From: Rubellimicrobium roseum
Lineage (GTDB): Bacteria; Pseudomonadota; Alphaproteobacteria; Rhodobacterales; Rhodobacteraceae
Assembly (NCBI RefSeq): GCF_006152145.1
Contig: NZ_VDFV01000025.1
Span: 1 to 50,655, forward strand
Reading direction: 5' to 3'
DNA: 50,655 nucleotides
The notes under the pieces are model-generated. The model was not told where the DNA came from and made no database searches. It saw only the letters and a program-made list of their open reading frames with translations. Numbering within the stretch: the first letter of the stretch is position 1; the number at the start of each line of letters is the position of its first letter. The position numbers were made by a program, and so were the translations under genes. Positions 8,800 through 16,736 of the stretch are shown piece by piece.

Positions 8800-9621
8800 T
8801 CATTCGGCGGCACGTCCTGCGGCACGCCCGTCCAGGCCGGACAGGAATGCGTCCAGCTCGGCCGGCGGCATGCGCACGAGGTGCCGGTTCTCGGGGTAAG
8901 CGCCGCTCTCCACGTCCGTCACGAACTCGCGGAAGGCCGCGACGCGCTCCTGCTGGAGGCGGTCGAACTCGGCGGCGAAATCGCGGTAGACCTTGGCGTG
9001 GCGGGGGACATGGCCGCGGTTGGCGCCCAGGATGTCCTCGGCGAAGAGGTACTGCGCGTCGCAGCCCGGCCCCGAGCCCATCGACCAGAGCAGGATGCCG
9101 ACGCGGTCGCTGATGGCGGAGGCGACCTCGGCCGGGACGACCTCGATCTCCACCGCGAAGGCCCCGGCGCTCTCGTAGGCTTTGACCTCCTCGTAGAGCC
9201 GCAGCGCCGTCTCGGCGGTCTTGCCCACGGCCCGGAAGCCCCCCGTCCAGGTCGCGCGCGACGGCACGAGGCCCACATGGCCCACGACGGGGATGTGCTC
9301 GCGGGCGAGGTGCTCGACGGTCCGCAGGCTCCCCGAGCAGTAGACCGCGTCCGCGCCTTTGCCCATGGCCTCGCCCGCCCAGCGCAAGTAGTCGTCGGGC
9401 CTGCCCGCCTCCAGATGCGTGAGGCCGGTCATGGAAAAGATGGAAGGGGCCACCTCGCGGTAGCGCGGACGGGCGAGCAGGTCGAGCGGCACCGAGGCCA
9501 CGTCGATGCCAGCGGCCTCCGCGGCCTCTGCCTCATCCAGGCTGAAGTAGCGCAGCATGGTGAGCTGGCGTCGTCCCTTCAACGCGCGGAGGTCGGCAAC
9601 GGTCGGTCGCGGTCGCATCAT
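8800..9621 (-). CDS. PanB-fold protein (ketopantoate hydroxymethyltransferase-like) lacking metal ligands
   Basis: The 273-residue cytoplasmic protein aligns along its whole length with 3-methyl-2-oxobutanoate hydroxymethyltransferase: GADAVY, PVVGHVGLVPS, GKTAE, VEIEVVPAEVA, GSGPGCDAQ and GGHVPR-like GHVPRHAKVYRDF. Three metal-binding positions appear changed: the first Asp region reads VASVPLDLL, the second FSMTGL where VADMPF is usual, and YCSGS replaces KLEGG. It is therefore unlikely to make ketopantoate and may be a lyase or transferase acting on the sugar-derived substrate of this operon. The start was set at 9621 because an AAGGA site precedes it. It lies 29 bp after the desaturase-like gene, in the same operon. 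Confidence 0.85.
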   Translation of the reverse strand: MMRPRPTVADLRALKGRRQLTMLRYFSLDEAEAAEAAGIDVASVPLDLLARPRYREVAPSIFSMTGLTHLEAGRPDDYLRWAGEAMGKGADAVYCSGSLRTVEHLAREHIPVVGHVGLVPSRATWTGGFRAVGKTAETALRLYEEVKAYESAGAFAVEIEVVPAEVASAISDRVGILLWSMGSGPGCDAQYLFAEDILGANRGHVPRHAKVYRDFAAEFDRLQQERVAAFREFVTDVESGAYPENRHLVRMPPAELDAFLSGLDGRAAGRAAE

Positions 9622-9650
9622 CGGTCCTTGTCGGCCATGGGGGTTCGATC

Positions 9651-10805
9651 TCAGGCGGTCGCGCGTTCGGGGACGGCGGTGTGCAGGTCCTCCTTGTAGG
9701 GGCGGGCGGTGGGCGGCAACTCGCGCTTCAGGTAGTAGCCCGGCTCGCGCCGCTGCCGAAGGACGGCCCCGAACATCTCCTTGTAGGCCGCCCATATCGA
9801 GGGATTGGGTGGCGGCAGGTCGTGCTTGATGGCCTCATGGAGCCGGGGCAGCGCGTGGTACGGCACCATGGGGAACATGTGGTGCTCCACGTGGTAGTTC
9901 ATGTTCCAGTAGATCCAGCGGCTGATCGGGTTCATGTAGACCGTCCGCGAGTTCAGCCGGTGGTCGAGCACGTCCTCCGCCAGGCCACCGTGCTGCAGCA
10001 GCCCCGTCATCACCATGTGCCAGCAGCCATACAGGCGCGGCAGCCCGACGAGCAGGAAGGGGATGACCGACCGCCAGCCCTGCCCCGCCAAGAGCATCGC
10101 CAGCGCCACGAGGACGGTCGCCGCATAGATCGCCATGTGGACGCGCGCCCAGAAGATCGCCTTGGGCCACTCGCTTTCGGGAATGTAGTCCCTTTCATCG
10201 GCCGACAGCACGCCGGCTGCGTTGCGGGCCAGGACCTTGAGGCTATGCCAAGCGTCCACGAGGCCCACGTAGGCCAGCGCCTTGAGCCCGAGCTTGATGG
10301 GGTGCATCCAGGCGATCTCGGCATCGCGGCCGACGATGATGGTGTCGGTGTGGTGCCGTGCGTGGCTCCAGCGCCAGTTCACCGGGTTCCGCATCACTTG
10401 GAACGACGCGATGTGGTAGACGGCGTCATTCATCCAGGGCGTTCGAAACGCGGTGCCGTGGCCGCATTCGTGCCAGCGCGAGTCGCAAGCCGACCCGTAG
10501 ACGACCCCATAGGCAATCCAGAAAGGCACCGACAACCACGGGTGGCCTGTGACCGAAAGCCAGACCGCGACGCCACCGAAGACGACGTGAAGCGCGATCC
10601 ACAGGATCGTGTCCCGGATCGCCGGACCGTCGCTGCGGGTCATCAGCTCCTTCATAACCTTGCGCGGCACCTCGGTGTGGTACCATTCGGCCGCCGCGAG
10701 GCCCATTTCGACCGCGCGACGCGAGGACTCGCCGGTGAGCGCGTAGTCGCGGAACGTCCGGGGCTGCGCCGGGACAGGAGGGGACGATGACGGAACACTG
10801 GTCAT
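9651..10805 (-). CDS. Membrane fatty-acid-desaturase-family di-iron oxygenase (MocD-like)
   Basis: The 384-residue inner-membrane protein has four or more hydrophobic helices and the three histidine boxes of membrane di-iron desaturases/hydroxylases: HECGH at 112-116, HARHH at 148-152 and HVEHH at 305-309, plus a QHGG motif near 271. It is the first gene of an operon that goes on to a PanB-like protein and a sugar importer, so a lipid role is less likely than oxidation of a small molecule. In rhizopine catabolism the desaturase-family MocD oxidises O-methyl-scyllo-inosamine alongside a sugar-type transporter; that precedent is known, and its application here is inference. No ferredoxin partner is visible. 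The start at 10805 has a GGAGG site; the longer frame lacks one. Confidence 0.88.
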   Translation of the reverse strand: MTSVPSSSPPVPAQPRTFRDYALTGESSRRAVEMGLAAAEWYHTEVPRKVMKELMTRSDGPAIRDTILWIALHVVFGGVAVWLSVTGHPWLSVPFWIAYGVVYGSACDSRWHECGHGTAFRTPWMNDAVYHIASFQVMRNPVNWRWSHARHHTDTIIVGRDAEIAWMHPIKLGLKALAYVGLVDAWHSLKVLARNAAGVLSADERDYIPESEWPKAIFWARVHMAIYAATVLVALAMLLAGQGWRSVIPFLLVGLPRLYGCWHMVMTGLLQHGGLAEDVLDHRLNSRTVYMNPISRWIYWNMNYHVEHHMFPMVPYHALPRLHEAIKHDLPPPNPSIWAAYKEMFGAVLRQRREPGYYLKRELPPTARPYKEDLHTAVPERATA

Positions 10806-10931
10806 GAGGGAACCTCCGTCAGGACGCGGGGCGGCAACCGCGCGGCCGGGAACCAGGTCGGCCGCGCAGGTCCGGCCAGACTCCGGCAGGTTCCTCACTC
10901 GTGCAACGAAGGACCCCATCAGATCACATCA

Positions 10932-10969
10932 GTCCGGGCCCGCTCCGCTTTCTCCGACAAGGCCCGGAC
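10932..10969. repeat. Inverted repeat with 9-bp arms in the divergent control region
   Basis: GTCCGGGCC (10932-10940) and GGCCCGGAC (10961-10969) are perfect inverted copies with a 20-bp spacer. They sit between the desaturase operon and the LacI gene and overlap the likely promoter zone. It may be a regulator site or an mRNA stem; the arms are GC-only apart from the ends, so chance is not excluded. Confidence 0.35.
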
Positions 10970-10972
10970 AGG

Positions 10973-11000
10973 CTGACAAAGGGCGCGGTGGGCCCTAGCC
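10973..11000 (+). promoter_or_regulatory. Possible sigma-70 promoter for the LacI gene
   Basis: CTGACA (10973-10978) and CTAGCC (10995-11000) are spaced by 16 bp, with the ATG 33 bp further on. The -35 is good and the -10 is poor. Confidence 0.3.
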
Positions 11001-11032
11001 TTCCGGGCAGACAGCACGAGAGCCGGAGGGCC

Positions 11033-12055
11033 ATGGGCCGGGCCACCATTAGCGACGTCGCGCGCCGGGCGCAGGTGTCCACGGCCACGGTGGACCGGGC
11101 GCTGAACGGACGCGCGGGCGTCAGCGCCGCCAATCGGCAGCGGGTCTTCGAGGCGGCGCGCGACCTGGGCTACCTGCCTTCCGAGGGCATGGTGCCCTTG
11201 CCCACCCGCCCAGCCCATCTCGAGTTCTACCTGCCGGCCGGCAGCAACAGCTTCATGCGCAGCCTCGCCAGTCGCATCGCGGGGTTTGCGGCCTCCCTGC
11301 CCTTGGTGGCCTCCTGCCGCATCGTGACCATGGACGGCATCGGCCCCGACGCCCTGGCCCGTGCGCTCGACCGGATCGGTCCGCGCACGAGCGGCGTGGG
11401 CCTCGTCACCACCGACCACCCCCGCACCCGGGCCATGATCCACCAGCTGACCGAGGGAGGCGTGCGGGTCGTCACCATCGCTTCGGACCTGCCCGGGACC
11501 TCGCGCTCGGCCTATGTGGGTGTAGACAATCACGCGGCCGGGCGGACGGCGGCTCTGCTCATGGGGCTCACGGCCGGCCCCGCCGAGCGGTCGGTGGCGT
11601 TGTTCCTGGGCTCCCGCGCCTTCCACGGCCATCAGGAGCGCGAGCGGGGCTTCCGCGCACTCGTGCGGGAGCGCTTCCCTAACCTCCGGCTCTTGCCCGC
11701 TTTCGAGACGGGCGAGGATAACGCGCGCTCCCACCCGGCCATGGCGCGGCTTCTGCGCCAGGTGCCCGACCTGGGTGGCGTCTACTGCATCGGAGCGGGC
11801 CGCTCGGGGATCGTCGAGGCCCTTCGCGGCGTGCCGGGGGCCGCGCGCCCCTTCGTCATCATGCACGACCTGACCGAGATCACGCGCGCTTGGCTCGCTG
11901 CGGACCAGGTGGATGTCATCGTCGACCAGAACGCCCGGCTCGTGGGCGAGCAGTCGGTCATCCGGCTCCTGGGCTCGATCGCAACCACTGCCCCTTTCCT
12001 GGCGGACAAGGACATCGAGCCGCGCATCGTCCTGAAGGAGAACCTGCCCCGGTGA
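11033..12055 (+). CDS. LacI-family transcriptional regulator
   Basis: The 340-residue regulator begins with a LacI helix-turn-helix (TISDVARRAQVSTATVDRALNGR, about residues 5-27) and hinge (FEAARDLGYLP), followed by a periplasmic-binding-protein-like sensor domain (VGVDNHAAGRTAA). The VSTATVDRALNGR form is typical of members tied to inositol- and rare-sugar operons. It reads away from the minus operon that starts at 10805, so it probably controls that operon and possibly the plus operon at 12170, with an imported sugar or derivative as effector. A longer frame begins at 10901 but would overrun the control region; the ATG at 11033 has a GGAGG site. Confidence 0.93.
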   Translation: MGRATISDVARRAQVSTATVDRALNGRAGVSAANRQRVFEAARDLGYLPSEGMVPLPTRPAHLEFYLPAGSNSFMRSLASRIAGFAASLPLVASCRIVTMDGIGPDALARALDRIGPRTSGVGLVTTDHPRTRAMIHQLTEGGVRVVTIASDLPGTSRSAYVGVDNHAAGRTAALLMGLTAGPAERSVALFLGSRAFHGHQERERGFRALVRERFPNLRLLPAFETGEDNARSHPAMARLLRQVPDLGGVYCIGAGRSGIVEALRGVPGAARPFVIMHDLTEITRAWLAADQVDVIVDQNARLVGEQSVIRLLGSIATTAPFLADKDIEPRIVLKENLPR

Positions 12056-12078
12056 TCGGCCGCCCGCGCGTTTGCGCG

Positions 12079-12108
12079 TGACGGAACGTCCCAGCCCCGT
12101 GCTAGGCT
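12079..12108 (+). promoter_or_regulatory. Possible promoter of the 12-23 kb catabolic operon
   Basis: TGACGG (12079-12084) and TAGGCT (12103-12108) with 18-bp spacing lie 62 bp before the first SDR start. The short palindromic CGCGCGTTTGCGCG just upstream follows the LacI stop. Weak evidence. Confidence 0.25.
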
Positions 12109-12169
12109 GCCCAGGCACGGCTTGGGGAAGCGACGGCGACGGAGACGCAGGGGAGGGCGGAGCAGGGAC

Positions 12170-12952
12170 ATGGAGGTCGGGCTTTCCAATCAGGTCATCG
12201 TCGTGACCGGGGCCGCAAGCGGCATCGGAGCGGCCATCGCGCAGCGCGCCGCGTCCAGCGGCGCCGAAGCCCTCCTTCTCGTCGACCGGGACGCGGACGG
12301 CCTTCGGGCGATGGAGCGGCGGCTGGCCTCGGTCGGCGCGACCGTGGCGGGTGCGTCGGTGGACCTGCGGGACCCCGCGTCGAGCGCCGCCGTCGCACGG
12401 GAGGGAGTCGAGCGGTTCGGCCGCATCGACGGCTTGGTCAATGCCGCGGGGCTTACCACCCGGGCCTCGTTCCGGGACGGCACGCCCGAGGTCTGGGACG
12501 ACCTCTTCGCCGTGAACGCCCGCGCACCCTTCCTCCTGATGCAGGCCGCCATCGTCGACATGACGGCCCGCGCCACGCCCGGAACCATCGTCAACATCCT
12601 GTCGATGAACGCCCACTGCGGGTCTCCTGAGCTTGCCATCTACTCGGCCACCAAGGGGGCGTTGGCGACGTTGACCCGGAATGCGGCTCACGCGCACCTG
12701 CGCGACCGCATCCGGGTCAACGGCATCAATCTGGGCTGGGTCGCCACAGAGGCGGAGCACCGCATGCAGTCCGAGACGCTGGGCCTCGGGCCGGGCTGGC
12801 TCGCGGCCGCCGCGGCGCGGATGCCGCTCGGGCGGCTGCTGGAGGCCGAAGAGGCCGCGCGCCTTGCGGTGTTCCTCCTGAGCAAAGCCTCGGCCCCGAT
12901 GACCGGCGCGCTGATCGACCTAGAGCAGAGGGTGACCGGGGCGCCGGGCTGA
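12170..12952 (+). CDS. Short-chain dehydrogenase/reductase (SDR)
   Basis: The 260-residue cytoplasmic NAD(P)-dependent oxidoreductase has the cofactor motif TGAASGIG at 13-20, NAAG at 91-94, catalytic Ser145, and Tyr158/Lys162 in YSATK. The C-terminal glycine pattern is altered: the usual PVDGG is replaced by LIDLEQRVTG, so substrate closure may differ. The start at 12170 follows GGGAGGGCGG and GCAGGG; the longer frame adds a run of arginines and is unlikely. It opens the long plus-strand catabolic operon and probably oxidises a sugar or polyol hydroxyl. The substrate is unknown. Confidence 0.9.
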   Translation: MEVGLSNQVIVVTGAASGIGAAIAQRAASSGAEALLLVDRDADGLRAMERRLASVGATVAGASVDLRDPASSAAVAREGVERFGRIDGLVNAAGLTTRASFRDGTPEVWDDLFAVNARAPFLLMQAAIVDMTARATPGTIVNILSMNAHCGSPELAIYSATKGALATLTRNAAHAHLRDRIRVNGINLGWVATEAEHRMQSETLGLGPGWLAAAAARMPLGRLLEAEEAARLAVFLLSKASAPMTGALIDLEQRVTGAPG

Positions 12953-12967
12953 GCGGAGGAAGAGCCC

Positions 12968-13837
12968 ATGATCCGCGATTATGATGGACTCGTCGCCGCG
13001 CTCGTCGCCCGAAAGGGACAGCTGAGCCGGCGGCATGGCGAGGTCGCGCGCTTCGTCCTGAACCATCCCGAGGACGTGGCTCTCAACTCCATCGTGCGGC
13101 TGGCCGAGCAGGCGGGGGTTCCGCCCGCGACGATCACGCGCTTTGCCAAGGAACTGGGTTTTGCGGGCTTCGCCGACCTCCAGCGCGTCTTCCGCGAGCG
13201 GCTGCTGGGCCCACGCCCCGCCTATTCCGCGCAGATGTCCGGGCTGCAGGCACGACCCGAGCCTGGCGGGGTCGAGGACGTGGACCTCGACGATCCTGAC
13301 CGAGTCTTCGACGGCTTCGTGCAGGCGGCGGTCGGCTCGCTGCTGCGGATCAGCCAGACCTTGGACCGGACGGCGCTCGATGGTGTCGTGGCGGCGCTCG
13401 CGGCCAGCGACGCCGTCCATGTCGCGGCCGCGCGGGGGGCCTTCGGAATTGGAGCCTACGCCTTCTATGGGCTTGCCCGGTCCGGCAAGCGCGCGCATCT
13501 GCTTGACAACCTGGGCGCGATGCGAGCCGAGCAGGTCGCATCCATGGGCCCGGGGGATGCCCTTCTGGCCCTGACCTTCGACGACTACACCCCCGAGACG
13601 GTGGAGATCGCCCGTCGGGTCGCAGAAACCGGGCGGCCGGTCCTGGCGATCACCGACAACGAACTGAGCCCCATCGCCGGGCTTGCCCGCCACGTTCTCT
13701 ACGTCAAGGAGGCCCGGCTGGGTCACTTCCGGTCGCAGGTGCCCGCACTGGTGGTCTGCCAAGCGATCATCGTCAGCTTGGGCCGGCGGCTTGGGGCCGG
13801 CGGCGATGAACACTTCGTTGCAAATTCGGTGAAATGA
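12968..13837 (+). CDS. MurR/RpiR-family regulator with SIS domain
   Basis: The 289-residue protein has an N-terminal HTH_6 domain at about 1-77 (GQLSRRHGEVARFVLNHPE, then IVRLAEQAGVPPATITRFAKELG) and a SIS phosphosugar-binding domain at about 125-265 (AARGAFGIGAYAFYGL, VLAITDNELSPIAGLA). RpiR regulators respond to sugar phosphates or related ligands and usually act on the operon they sit in. It lies 15 bp after the first SDR and 57 bp before the second, inside the operon. This gives the operon a second regulator besides the upstream LacI. AGAGGAAGAGC precedes the ATG. Confidence 0.92.
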   Translation: MIRDYDGLVAALVARKGQLSRRHGEVARFVLNHPEDVALNSIVRLAEQAGVPPATITRFAKELGFAGFADLQRVFRERLLGPRPAYSAQMSGLQARPEPGGVEDVDLDDPDRVFDGFVQAAVGSLLRISQTLDRTALDGVVAALAASDAVHVAAARGAFGIGAYAFYGLARSGKRAHLLDNLGAMRAEQVASMGPGDALLALTFDDYTPETVEIARRVAETGRPVLAITDNELSPIAGLARHVLYVKEARLGHFRSQVPALVVCQAIIVSLGRRLGAGGDEHFVANSVK

Positions 13838-13894
13838 AAAACCACTTGCAGCGAAGCGGGGCCTTGGAGGAGAGTCGGCCAAGGGAGGACAAGG

Positions 13895-14620
13895 ATGGCC
13901 GCAGCCGCCTTCGACTTTTCAGGGGCCGAGGTCCTGGTGATCGGCGCGAGCCGGGCCGGGATCGGGGCCGCCGTTGCGCGGGCGTTCCAGGACAGCGGGG
14001 CCCGCGTCGCCATCACGGGGGCCGAGCCTAAGCCTGTCGAGGAGGACCGGGGCCGCTTCCCGTACATCTGCCTGGACGTGACCGACCTCGACGCCGTGCG
14101 CGCCTTGGCCGAGTCGACCGGCCGGCTTGATGTCCTCGTGAACTGCGCCGCAATCACCCGGCGCGGGGAAGAGATGGAGCCGGGCTTCTTCCAACGCGTC
14201 GTCGACGTGAACCTGCACGGCACCTTCCGGACCGCGCTGGCCTTCCACCCGCACCTCAAGGCGAGCGCGGGCGCGGTCGTGAACATTGCCTCGATGTACG
14301 CGGGCTTCGGCAGTCCCCGGAACCCGGCCTACGGCGCCAGCAAGGCGGCGGTCGTCCAGCTCACCAAGTCGCTGGCCATCGCCTGGGCGCCGGATGGGAT
14401 CCGGGTCAACGCCGTAGCGCCCGGCTTCATCCTGACCGAGCAGTCGGCCCGGAGCCGGACCGACCCCGCCCATGTCGCCGCCGTCACGGCGCGCACCCCC
14501 CTAGGCCGATGGGGCGAGCCTGACGACATCGCGGGGACAGTGCTGTTCCTGGCCTCGTCGGCGGCGGGCTTCATGACCGGCGCCTGCCTGCCCGTGGATG
14601 GAGGCTACTCCGTTGTGTGA
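13895..14620 (+). CDS. Short-chain dehydrogenase/reductase (SDR)
   Basis: The 241-residue classical SDR has cofactor loop GASRAGIG at 17-24, NCAA at 83-86, and a catalytic set of Ser133 (NIASMYAGFG), Tyr146 and Lys150 (YGASK). It ends in the standard PVDGGYSVV. Unlike the first SDR of the operon it keeps every family hallmark. An AGGACAAGG site precedes the ATG. The gluconate-dehydrogenase-like overall pattern suggests a sugar or sugar-acid substrate, but this cannot be fixed. A 9-bp gap follows before the next oxidoreductase. Confidence 0.92.
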   Translation: MAAAAFDFSGAEVLVIGASRAGIGAAVARAFQDSGARVAITGAEPKPVEEDRGRFPYICLDVTDLDAVRALAESTGRLDVLVNCAAITRRGEEMEPGFFQRVVDVNLHGTFRTALAFHPHLKASAGAVVNIASMYAGFGSPRNPAYGASKAAVVQLTKSLAIAWAPDGIRVNAVAPGFILTEQSARSRTDPAHVAAVTARTPLGRWGEPDDIAGTVLFLASSAAGFMTGACLPVDGGYSVV

Positions 14621-14629
14621 GGGACGAGA

Positions 14630-15781
14630 ATGGGCATGAGCCGACCCGGTGCCGCCGTGATCGGCACGGGCTTCATCGGGACGGTGCATCTCGGGGCCCT
14701 GCGGCGCCTCGGCGTGCGGGTCGCGGGCGTCCTGGGCAGCAGCGCGGGGCGGGGCAGGGAAAGGGCGGCGGCGCTGGGTGTCGATCGGGCCTATGCCTCG
14801 CTCGACGAGTTGCTGGGCGATCCGGCGGTGGACGTGGTCCATGTCACCTCGCCCAACCACCTGCACTACCCGCAGGTGAAGCAAATTCTGGCCGCGGGCC
14901 GCCATGTCGTCTGCGAAAAGCCCTTGGCCATGACCGCCGCCGAATCGGCCGAGATGGTCGCGCTGGCGCGAGACAGCGGCCGTGTCGCGGCGGTCTGCTA
15001 CAACGTCCGCTTCTATCCGTTGAACCAGCAGGCCCGGGGCATGGTGCAGGACGGCAGGCTGGGAGAGGTCCGGCTCGTGACCGGTCACTACCATCAGGAC
15101 TGGCTGGCCAAGGACACCGATTGGAATTGGCGGCTCACTTCCGAGGCCGGGGGCGCGCTGCGCGCCGTGGGCGACATCGGCACGCACTGGGTGGACCTCA
15201 CGAGCTTCGTGACCGGGTTCCGGCCCACGGCGGTGCTGGCCGAGCTGTCCACCTTCATCCCAGAGCGCCACCGCCCCCTCGGCCCCGTCGAGACGTTCGC
15301 GAAGGCCGACGATACCAAGACCGAACCGGTGCCGATCGCGACGGAAGATGCCGCCTTGATCCTGTTGCGTTACCCCAACGGCGCACGCGGGTCGCTCACG
15401 GTGAGCCAGGTGAGCCCAGGGCGCAAGAACATGCTCCAGTGGGACATCTCCGGGTCGGCCGCCTCGGCGGCTTGGCAGTCCGAGACGCCGGACCACCTGT
15501 GGATTGGCTACCGCGACGGGCCGAACCAGATCCTGCAACGCGATCCGGGCCTGATGAATGCGTTGGGCGCAGCGGCGGCCAGTCTGCCGGGCGGCCATGT
15601 CGAAGGATTCGCCGACAGCTTCTTCGCGCTATTCCGCCAAGTCTACGCCGACGTGGAGGCCGGGGGACGGCAGCCCGGCTCCACCTACGCGGGCTTCGAG
15701 GACGGCCATTACGAGATGCGGTTCTGCGAGGCGGTGCTGCAAAGCGCAGGGAACGGAGCCTGGGCCGATGTGCGCGACTGA
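14630..15781 (+). CDS. Gfo/Idh/MocA-family oxidoreductase
   Basis: The 383-residue cytoplasmic NAD(P) enzyme has Rossmann motif GTGFIG at 12-17, the family EKP at 96-98, and the catalytic Asp182/His186 of GDIGTHWVDL. Such enzymes oxidise a secondary hydroxyl of sugars or inositols, often at C3 of a glycoside. It precedes a TIM-barrel isomerase by 12 bp, a pairing typical of pathways that make and then process keto sugars. A GAGGGACGAG site precedes the ATG; an internal ATG two codons on is also possible. Confidence 0.92.
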   Translation: MGMSRPGAAVIGTGFIGTVHLGALRRLGVRVAGVLGSSAGRGRERAAALGVDRAYASLDELLGDPAVDVVHVTSPNHLHYPQVKQILAAGRHVVCEKPLAMTAAESAEMVALARDSGRVAAVCYNVRFYPLNQQARGMVQDGRLGEVRLVTGHYHQDWLAKDTDWNWRLTSEAGGALRAVGDIGTHWVDLTSFVTGFRPTAVLAELSTFIPERHRPLGPVETFAKADDTKTEPVPIATEDAALILLRYPNGARGSLTVSQVSPGRKNMLQWDISGSAASAAWQSETPDHLWIGYRDGPNQILQRDPGLMNALGAAAASLPGGHVEGFADSFFALFRQVYADVEAGGRQPGSTYAGFEDGHYEMRFCEAVLQSAGNGAWADVRD

Positions 15782-15793
15782 AGGGAAGACATC

Positions 15794-16702
15794 ATGAAGC
15801 TCGGCCTGCTCACGGCCCCGTTCCCGGACACCGACCTCCTGGCCGTTGCCGATTGGGCGTCAGGCGTAGGATTTGAGGTGCTGGAGATCGCCTGCTGGCC
15901 GCGTGCAGGCGGCGAGACGCGGCGCTACGCCGGGACGTCGCACATCGACGTGGACGACCTGACCGACGAGCGGGCGGGCGAGGTCGTGGCCGCCCTGGCC
16001 GAGCGGGGGATCGGGATCTCTGCGCTGGGCTACTACCCCAACCCGCTCCACGCCGAGGCCGACCACCGCGACCGGGTGATCGGGCATCTGCGAAAGGTGA
16101 TCGCGGCGGCGGCGCGGATGAAGGTGCCGGTCGTGAACACGTTCCTTGGCGGCGACCGCACGCTGCCCCTCGACCGCAACTGGGAACGCGCGCAGGCGAT
16201 CTGGCCGGGTATCCTCGCCCATGCGCGCGACCACGGCGTGACGCTCGCCTTTGAGAACTGCCCCATGATCTTCAGCCAGGATGAATGGCCGGGCGGGCAC
16301 AACATCGCCTATTCGCCCAAGATCTGGCGTCGCATCCTCGAATGGGACGGCGTGGGGATGAATTACGACCCCTCGCACCTCGTCTGGCAGATGATCGACC
16401 AAGGCCGCTTCATCCGAGAGTTCGGCGCCCGCATGGTCCATGTCCATGCCAAGGACCTGATGATCGACCGCGACGGCCTTTACGAGAACGGCATCCTTTC
16501 GCTGGGAATGGGCTGGCAAGTGCCGCGGATGCCCGGCCTGGGCGACGTCGACTGGGCAGAGATCTTCTCGGGCCTGTACCGTGTCGGCTACGACGGCCCG
16601 GTCGTCATCGAGCACGAGGATCGCCGCTTCGAGGGCACGGACGACAAGGTCAAGCGCGGTTTCCTGTTGGCGCGTGACGTGCTTCGGCCTTACGTGAAAT
16701 GA
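15794..16702 (+). CDS. Sugar phosphate isomerase/epimerase (xylose-isomerase-like TIM barrel)
   Basis: The 302-residue AP_endonuc_2-type TIM barrel has metal-site motifs in order: AFENCPM (Glu), NYDPSHLVWQ (Asp/His), VHVHAKD (His/Asp) and VIEHEDRRFEG (Glu). It begins with the family pattern KLGLLTAPFPD. Members isomerise, epimerise or cleave keto sugars made by Gfo/Idh/MocA partners, and one is directly upstream. The spacing of 34 bp to the binding-protein gene keeps it in the operon. Lyase activity on a 3-keto-glycoside is an alternative to isomerisation. Confidence 0.92.
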   Translation: MKLGLLTAPFPDTDLLAVADWASGVGFEVLEIACWPRAGGETRRYAGTSHIDVDDLTDERAGEVVAALAERGIGISALGYYPNPLHAEADHRDRVIGHLRKVIAAAARMKVPVVNTFLGGDRTLPLDRNWERAQAIWPGILAHARDHGVTLAFENCPMIFSQDEWPGGHNIAYSPKIWRRILEWDGVGMNYDPSHLVWQMIDQGRFIREFGARMVHVHAKDLMIDRDGLYENGILSLGMGWQVPRMPGLGDVDWAEIFSGLYRVGYDGPVVIEHEDRRFEGTDDKVKRGFLLARDVLRPYVK

Positions 16703-16736
16703 CAAGAACCAAGAATCGACATCGGGGAGGATCACA

